Shown piece by piece: positions 59,401 through 64,000 of a stretch of DNA of 64,000 nucleotides (within the stretch, counting starts at the first letter, position 1; every line of letters starts with the position of its first letter). Source of the stretch: Neckera pumila (lineage: Eukaryota > Streptophyta > Bryopsida > Hypnales > Neckeraceae); assembly GCA_963969595.1 (NCBI GenBank), contig OZ018412.1:4900501-4964500 (forward strand), given 5' to 3'. The position numbers and the translations under genes were made by a program. The notes under the pieces were generated by a model that was not told the DNA's origin, did no database searches, and saw only the letters and a list, made by a program, of their open reading frames with translations.

Positions 59401-62400
59401 TTTTCCTGTACAAGACTGAAAACTTCAGCCACAGATGCCAACATTGGGATAGTATGGATCTAGATTCCAAAACCGTAAAGCCATGGACAAGCAAATCAAG
59501 AGGGAGTAGATAACCAACGGGAGCTCACCGCATCCCAAACAGTCAATTCCAAAGTTCTGCCCTGAATCTTGTCCTTTCCCACAGCAAACACTTGGTTCCA
59601 CTCCGGACTGAGATTGTGCTTCACGATCTTCGTTTCAGTTCGCACAGCTCCAACGGCCAAGCGGACGTACTGGTACATAGAAAGGAAATTTCAAGAAAGT
59701 CTCACAAGTACAAACTGCAGGAGCTTTAAAGCATGAGAGCTAAAACGAATAAGACAGATTCAGTGAAATTAGACGGTTTCAAGAATTCCTATACAACAAC
59801 ATATAAGTATGCTCCAGTTCAAGAGGAGACTTCCACACGATTCATGAGGAGGTTTCCTCACAATCCCTACTTCAAATAATAGTTATAAGTCCAATCACGT
59901 GAATGTGCAAGTCCCTTCATGACTGTCTCCCATTGCAAAAAATGTTCAAAAATCTCTACAAAGTCGAATTCTTCGGGAAAGTTTGCTATCACAACGGAGT
60001 TGGTAAAACAAGATGAGCTGTAATATCAAAACCACAACAAATTCTGCAACGATTGGAGAGCTAAAACAGAGCTTTGAGATCCAACACTTACAGGATCGCT
60101 TAACCCGTTGGCATCCTTGCCCATAAGACCTCGAGCTCGGACCACACGGATGAACAGATAAGACATCTGCTCAACCAGATCGAAGTGCTGTCGGTAGTCA
60201 ACAGCCTTGCCCAAATCCGGGTTGGTTTCCTTCACGGTGAAATCGGCCTCGGGGACAGTAATGAGAGAGGGCCGGGGAGGGCCTGGCTGCATGTCGGCCT
60301 TGGCTTCTCTCCTGACCTCTTTCGGTTTAGGGCCTCCACCACTGTCTCCGGGTTTCTCCACCCAACCCCCTTCACCACCTAAATGAATTTCCACATATTG
60401 ACGACTTCTCGTTAAAACGACGAAGATTTGTGCAGCAGTGCAAAACCTGAATCGAGGTATGTCCCAGATTATAAAGGAAGATTGACTTGTGCATCACATT
60501 TCTGGCAGTAGGAGAACTGGCAATTTCAGAAATCTTGTGTTACCTCCTCTTGGCTTCTCATCATCACCTTCTCCCTTGGACTTGGCCTTTCCTTCCATAG
60601 GAGTGTCGCCACCACCACCGTCCTTATTATCTTGTTTCTTACCCCCACCACCTCCTCCTCCTTCCTTTTTCTCCTCTTGAGCCCCATCAGACTTTCCTTC
60701 CTTCCCCTTCTTCTCGTCCTTCGCCTTGACAGGTTCATTGACCAACCACCAGACTTTGAGCCTGTTTGTGCAAGGGGTCAATCAGCACTAATAATACTTT
60801 TTCCAGGTAAGCAAATGCTTGAACTTGCTCTATCGCACAACCCACCCAGCCCGCTCCCACCATGTGTTCTAGGAAACCAAGGCTGGGGTAAAACTGCAGG
60901 GATTACCTTACTATTAAGCTTATCTACCAGTCATGGCGGAGTCACCTTTGCAAATGAACTGTGAGGAACCTACTCGTCAATGCAAGCTATGACAAAAAAT
61001 ACATTCCAATTGATTCAAGTCAAACAACTCATCAGATTCACTACCCAAAGAATCCAAAGCTACGGCATAGCCACTCGTAATATCTCTTCCGATATGAACT
61101 TCAAATTAGCACTCTCAGGGACGAAATCCTGACTACTAGTCAATAACGTAAACAACTGGCACAATGTAGAGTGAACTGGAGCGCAAGCAAAACTGACCCC
61201 AAGTCCCCTTTGATGTGGGAGAAGAGCCCTCGTTTCTGCAACGGATACCACTTCACAGCCTCAGCTTTGGGAGGCACGGTGTTCACAGGAACAACCACTC
61301 GTCCCAGAAAACTGCTCTGCCTTCCAGTCCCACTATTTCGGTCATTCTGGACGTTGATTTCCAAGTCTCCAGGCATGGAGGGGTCCAGAATCTCAAATTC
61401 GAACTGCACAAACAAAATCTTAAGTACTTAATCGGCATCTGCTTCTGTCAGTACTCGGGCACATAACGGCATTGATTATCAATTCTCACCAACAGCAAAA
61501 AGTGGAGAACTAATCTAGGGTGACTCAAAAGTCACCAGCACAAAGATTAGGTGATTTCTCACTGCCAGTCGATGAGAACAGGTCCTGGTCTAGGTAGAAT
61601 TCATAATAATTGATGTCTGATAGCAGAGGCAGAATCTCAGTCATCGAGCATTCAAGTTGTAGACACGGTAAGGTCAACTCTTTCTAGTTCAACTCACGCA
61701 TTGGAGATCCTCTTGAGAAGTACGAATATTGGTTAGGCCGATGAGTACTTGAGCTAGGCTAGAAAATGGCAGGTAGTTCCAGTTCATTTACTTTGAATTT
61801 CTATTTCAAGTCCAACATGAAAGCAAGTCAAACGTGAGACTCTATCTTCGAGATGACGTGGAGCTCAGTAGCCTCCAACTTCAAGCGCACCAGCAGCTGG
61901 CATCGTAAATCCTGAACGTGCAATCAGTAATTTCCTGGTACTACTCTCACGTCTCCATAACAATGACTGCGATTCCAAAACGCGGCATATAATCTATATC
62001 ATTTATCGTCCACTGAGGAAGTATAAAGAGAATTTCTCAAGGTTTGAGTACCATTCCTGTGAATTCAAATAGTCGTTGCTGCTGTGACCTACTACAAAAC
62101 ACAGACCTACAAGATTGGTGCAGTGTGGCAGAATGATTATTAAGATCGCCGGTTGCAGGTATCCTCTACATGTTACAAAATGCTACTGCTCCCAGCTTCT
62201 GAAATATAGAGTATATATGAAGGAAGCAAAGGCTTTCTAAACGCAATTGCGTGTATGGTGTCATAGGACACTAAAATTTACAAAAAAACATCTCCTTAAC
62301 TCGAAAATAATCTTGGAGACGCCTGACCCCAGAATTGAAAAAAGCAACATTCTCTCATTGAACATGTACTAGGTGTCCCCTAACTATCAATATACCCCAG

Positions 62401-63036
62401 AATTTCGCTCCTACTGAGCGAGATTAGTGTATAATAACGCCCCTAGTAGCTAATGACCTTAGAGTCAATTCGAGCAATTGCTTAGAAGTACAACTCCTAA
62501 ACTAGAGAAGGTAAAATAGCTAGTAGGCGTGGGCATTGATTTATCAGTTGAAATTGGGACGTCACTGAAGGAGGAACATTGCACAATAATTGATCAGTAC
62601 ATAACACCACGAAGGCTGGGAGGTGACAGTACCTTCTCATTCCATGTGGGGTCCAAGGCCTTGCTCTTCACCTTCGTTCGTTTCCTCTGACCATCGTAGT
62701 CCAACTGTGAAACAAAAGCATTAGAATCCGCGTTTACACAACGGCAACGAAAATAAATCGTTGAGCCTCCCCAATCGGCAGAAATCTAACGGAAGGTGAC
62801 AAACAGGCAAGCCATTAAGCCAGCGAACATTCTAATCTCTACCCCCTGAACCAATTTCCTGCATTGGCATTTGCACTAGCCACACGATTCCAACGCGACT
62901 AGCAAATACAGTAGCAAAATCCAAAGAGAGAGATCCCACACACCACACAGTAAGCATTCGATGAGCCTTGGCCGTCCTTGGGCATAAGATCCCTAGCCGA
63001 GGTCACCTCCACCAGAAGCTTCCGACCAATCGCCAT
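53495..63036 (-). CDS. MCTP: Multiple C2-domain and transmembrane protein (MCTP), copy 2, 15 exons
   Basis: Tandem, same-orientation paralogue of the gene at 30250-39604, with identical exon structure. Exons: 63036-62944, 62704-62633, 61403-61198, 60761-60544, 60378-60092, 59669-59529, 59249-59111, 58731-58538, 58212-58054, 57690-57614, 57354-56971, 56191-55774, 55132-54839, 54476-54358 and 53681-53495. They total 2988 bp, 995 aa. Exons 3-13 look identical to copy 1. Exons 1 and 2 carry only synonymous changes (both Arg codons). Exon 14 has about five differences, one changing Met917 to Ile; exon 15 changes Val964 to Leu. Mostly silent differences indicate that both genes are under purifying selection. 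Domains are as in copy 1: four C2 domains, a PRT_C region and two hydrophobic membrane segments. The last intron differs strongly from that of copy 1. The start MAIGRK is conserved, whereas the upstream ATG of copy 1 is out of frame here. Confidence 0.95.
54819..62283. repeat. 7.47-kb block apparently identical to 31388-38852 (direct)
   Basis: Partner of the block in MCTP copy 1 at offset 23431. The first difference on the right is one extra A in a short A run at ~62283. After it the offset is 23432 and base differences begin. On the left, differences resume immediately before 54819. Confidence 0.9.
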
Positions 63037-64000
63037 AGCTAAGCGCCTCCACTACCACCACTGAGCTACCAGCAAGCATCACAACGCAACCAACATATGC
63101 AGTCCTACTACCCCACCCACCCACCCCTCATCCCAGATCTCTACTGCTTTCCATCAATTGCGCTCAAAGCCTCCCCTTCCATAGCGACTGCTGCACCAGT
63201 AGCCCTAACCCAAGTGGCTCGATTTCAGCTGCACCGAAGCTCAAACGGGAGCACTGAAAGCAACTCGGCTTTGCGCCAACTAAGAACTAGCGTCGACGTG
63301 CGTGAAAAGACAATGCGCAAGCTCTCGCTGTCCGAACACGATTGTCACTGCGAGTCAAAGCAGATGGTGATCGAGCTGGTGCTCGTGGAGCAACTGCGAT
63401 TCAAATTCTGGGAGCTCGCAATCTGGCGCGCTCCGCCTTCTTCACCCACTGGCTCTGTCTGGCTCTGTCCTTGTGCTCTGAGAGCCAGAGCACGTCCAGA
63501 GCATGTATGTATTTAGACGGTATTTTGTATTCCGTATTCTCACAGATACCTAACGGCTTTATCTGGGGTATAATTCTCCTCCGTTCCAGTGACTTTGCGT
63601 ACAGTTTAGACAAATTCAACTGTCAGTCTGTGGAGAGGAGTTCAGCGACTGTGCAGCGCCTCGCTTTAATTTAGTCTGGGTCTAGTTTGGCCTCTCTCAG
63701 TCAACATGATGAGCTTAGGAGCTTAGGGCTTCCTCAATGGAACTGTGAAAAAAAATGGAAGGAGGTGGAGAGGAGTTCGAAGGTGGGTTCCCCCAAAACT
63801 GACACTTTTTGCTGCTGAGCCTAGTTACTGTTCTTAGACTGGTCTGAGTTTCATATGTTCTTGTTGGGAAGTGAAAGGAGGTTCCAACGTACCAAAGAAC
63901 ATGACATTTGGACATTGTATGCAAAAGTTATTAAGGAACAAATTTTGATTCTAAAATGGTTTCCTCCATACATGCACATGATTGATTTCGGACATATACA
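63037..64000. promoter_or_regulatory. 5' leader/promoter region of MCTP copy 2
   Basis: Homologous to 39605-40260 up to about 63700 but with frequent substitutions and indels, so the two genes have diverged promoters. The 139-codon plus-strand open frame at 63097-63516 is antisense to the leader and is not kept open in copy 1. 63700-64000 has nothing recognisable. Confidence 0.45.

Noticed and set aside
63097..63516. 139-codon plus-strand ORF with Ser/Ala-rich sequence
   Set aside because: It lies antisense to the MCTP copy 2 leader. The homologous stretch in copy 1 (39546-39881) keeps only part of the frame, with indels that are not multiples of three.
1..64000. tRNA, rRNA, CRISPR, LTR-retrotransposon polyprotein
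   Set aside because: No cloverleaf with both pol III boxes other than the SINE-like head, no rRNA motifs, no regularly spaced repeats, and no reverse transcriptase or integrase signature was seen in the frames I examined.

Overview
This is nuclear DNA of a plant (streptophyte). The support is spliced GT-AG genes with many short introns, two plant-type MCTP genes (C2-domain plasmodesmal/ER membrane tethers), a plant ACH-type peroxisomal thioesterase with an N-terminal cyclic-nucleotide-binding-like domain, a plant PIF/Harbinger transposon, and Tourist-, CACTA- and Emigrant-like MITEs. I cannot name the species. The MCTP genes have 14 introns each, whereas most angiosperm MCTP genes are, to my knowledge, intronless in their coding region. 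This leans towards a non-angiosperm lineage, but it is only a hint.

Layout. 1-2.2 kb holds repeat fragments. 2.18-7.68 kb (minus strand) is a complete 17-exon acyl-CoA thioesterase gene of 460 codons ending in SKL, a peroxisomal targeting tripeptide. 8.3-29.2 kb is AT-rich and repeat-dominated: at least seven small inverted-repeat DNA transposons, most with recognisable target-site duplications, several ~0.9-1 kb elements bounded by TTAA with CCCCTAAAG-like inverted ends, a minisatellite, a long TTTG microsatellite, an F-box-like pseudogene and an unidentified frameshifted ORF. 30.25-39.60 kb (minus) is an intact 15-exon MCTP gene of 995 codons. 40.59-44.06 kb is a complete 3.47-kb PIF/Harbinger element with a TAA target duplication, an intact DDE transposase and a broken Myb/SANT-like partner. 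44-53 kb is AT-rich with more TTAA-bounded elements and a tandem repeat. 53.50-63.04 kb (minus) is a second intact 995-codon MCTP gene, a tandem paralogue of the first in the same orientation.

The most striking feature is the MCTP pair. About 7.47 kb (31388-38852 and 54819-62283, constant offset 23431) appears identical, introns included. Yet the last two exons with their introns and 3' flank, and the promoter/5' leader, are clearly diverged. That pattern points to a recent gene-conversion tract inside an older tandem duplication, or to an assembly artefact that would mimic it. The two predicted proteins differ at only two residues (Met917Ile, Val964Leu).

The second notable item is the TTAA-bounded repeat family, possibly an undescribed piggyBac-like non-autonomous family. 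No rRNA, tRNA or CRISPR was seen, nor convincing LTR-retrotransposon coding.
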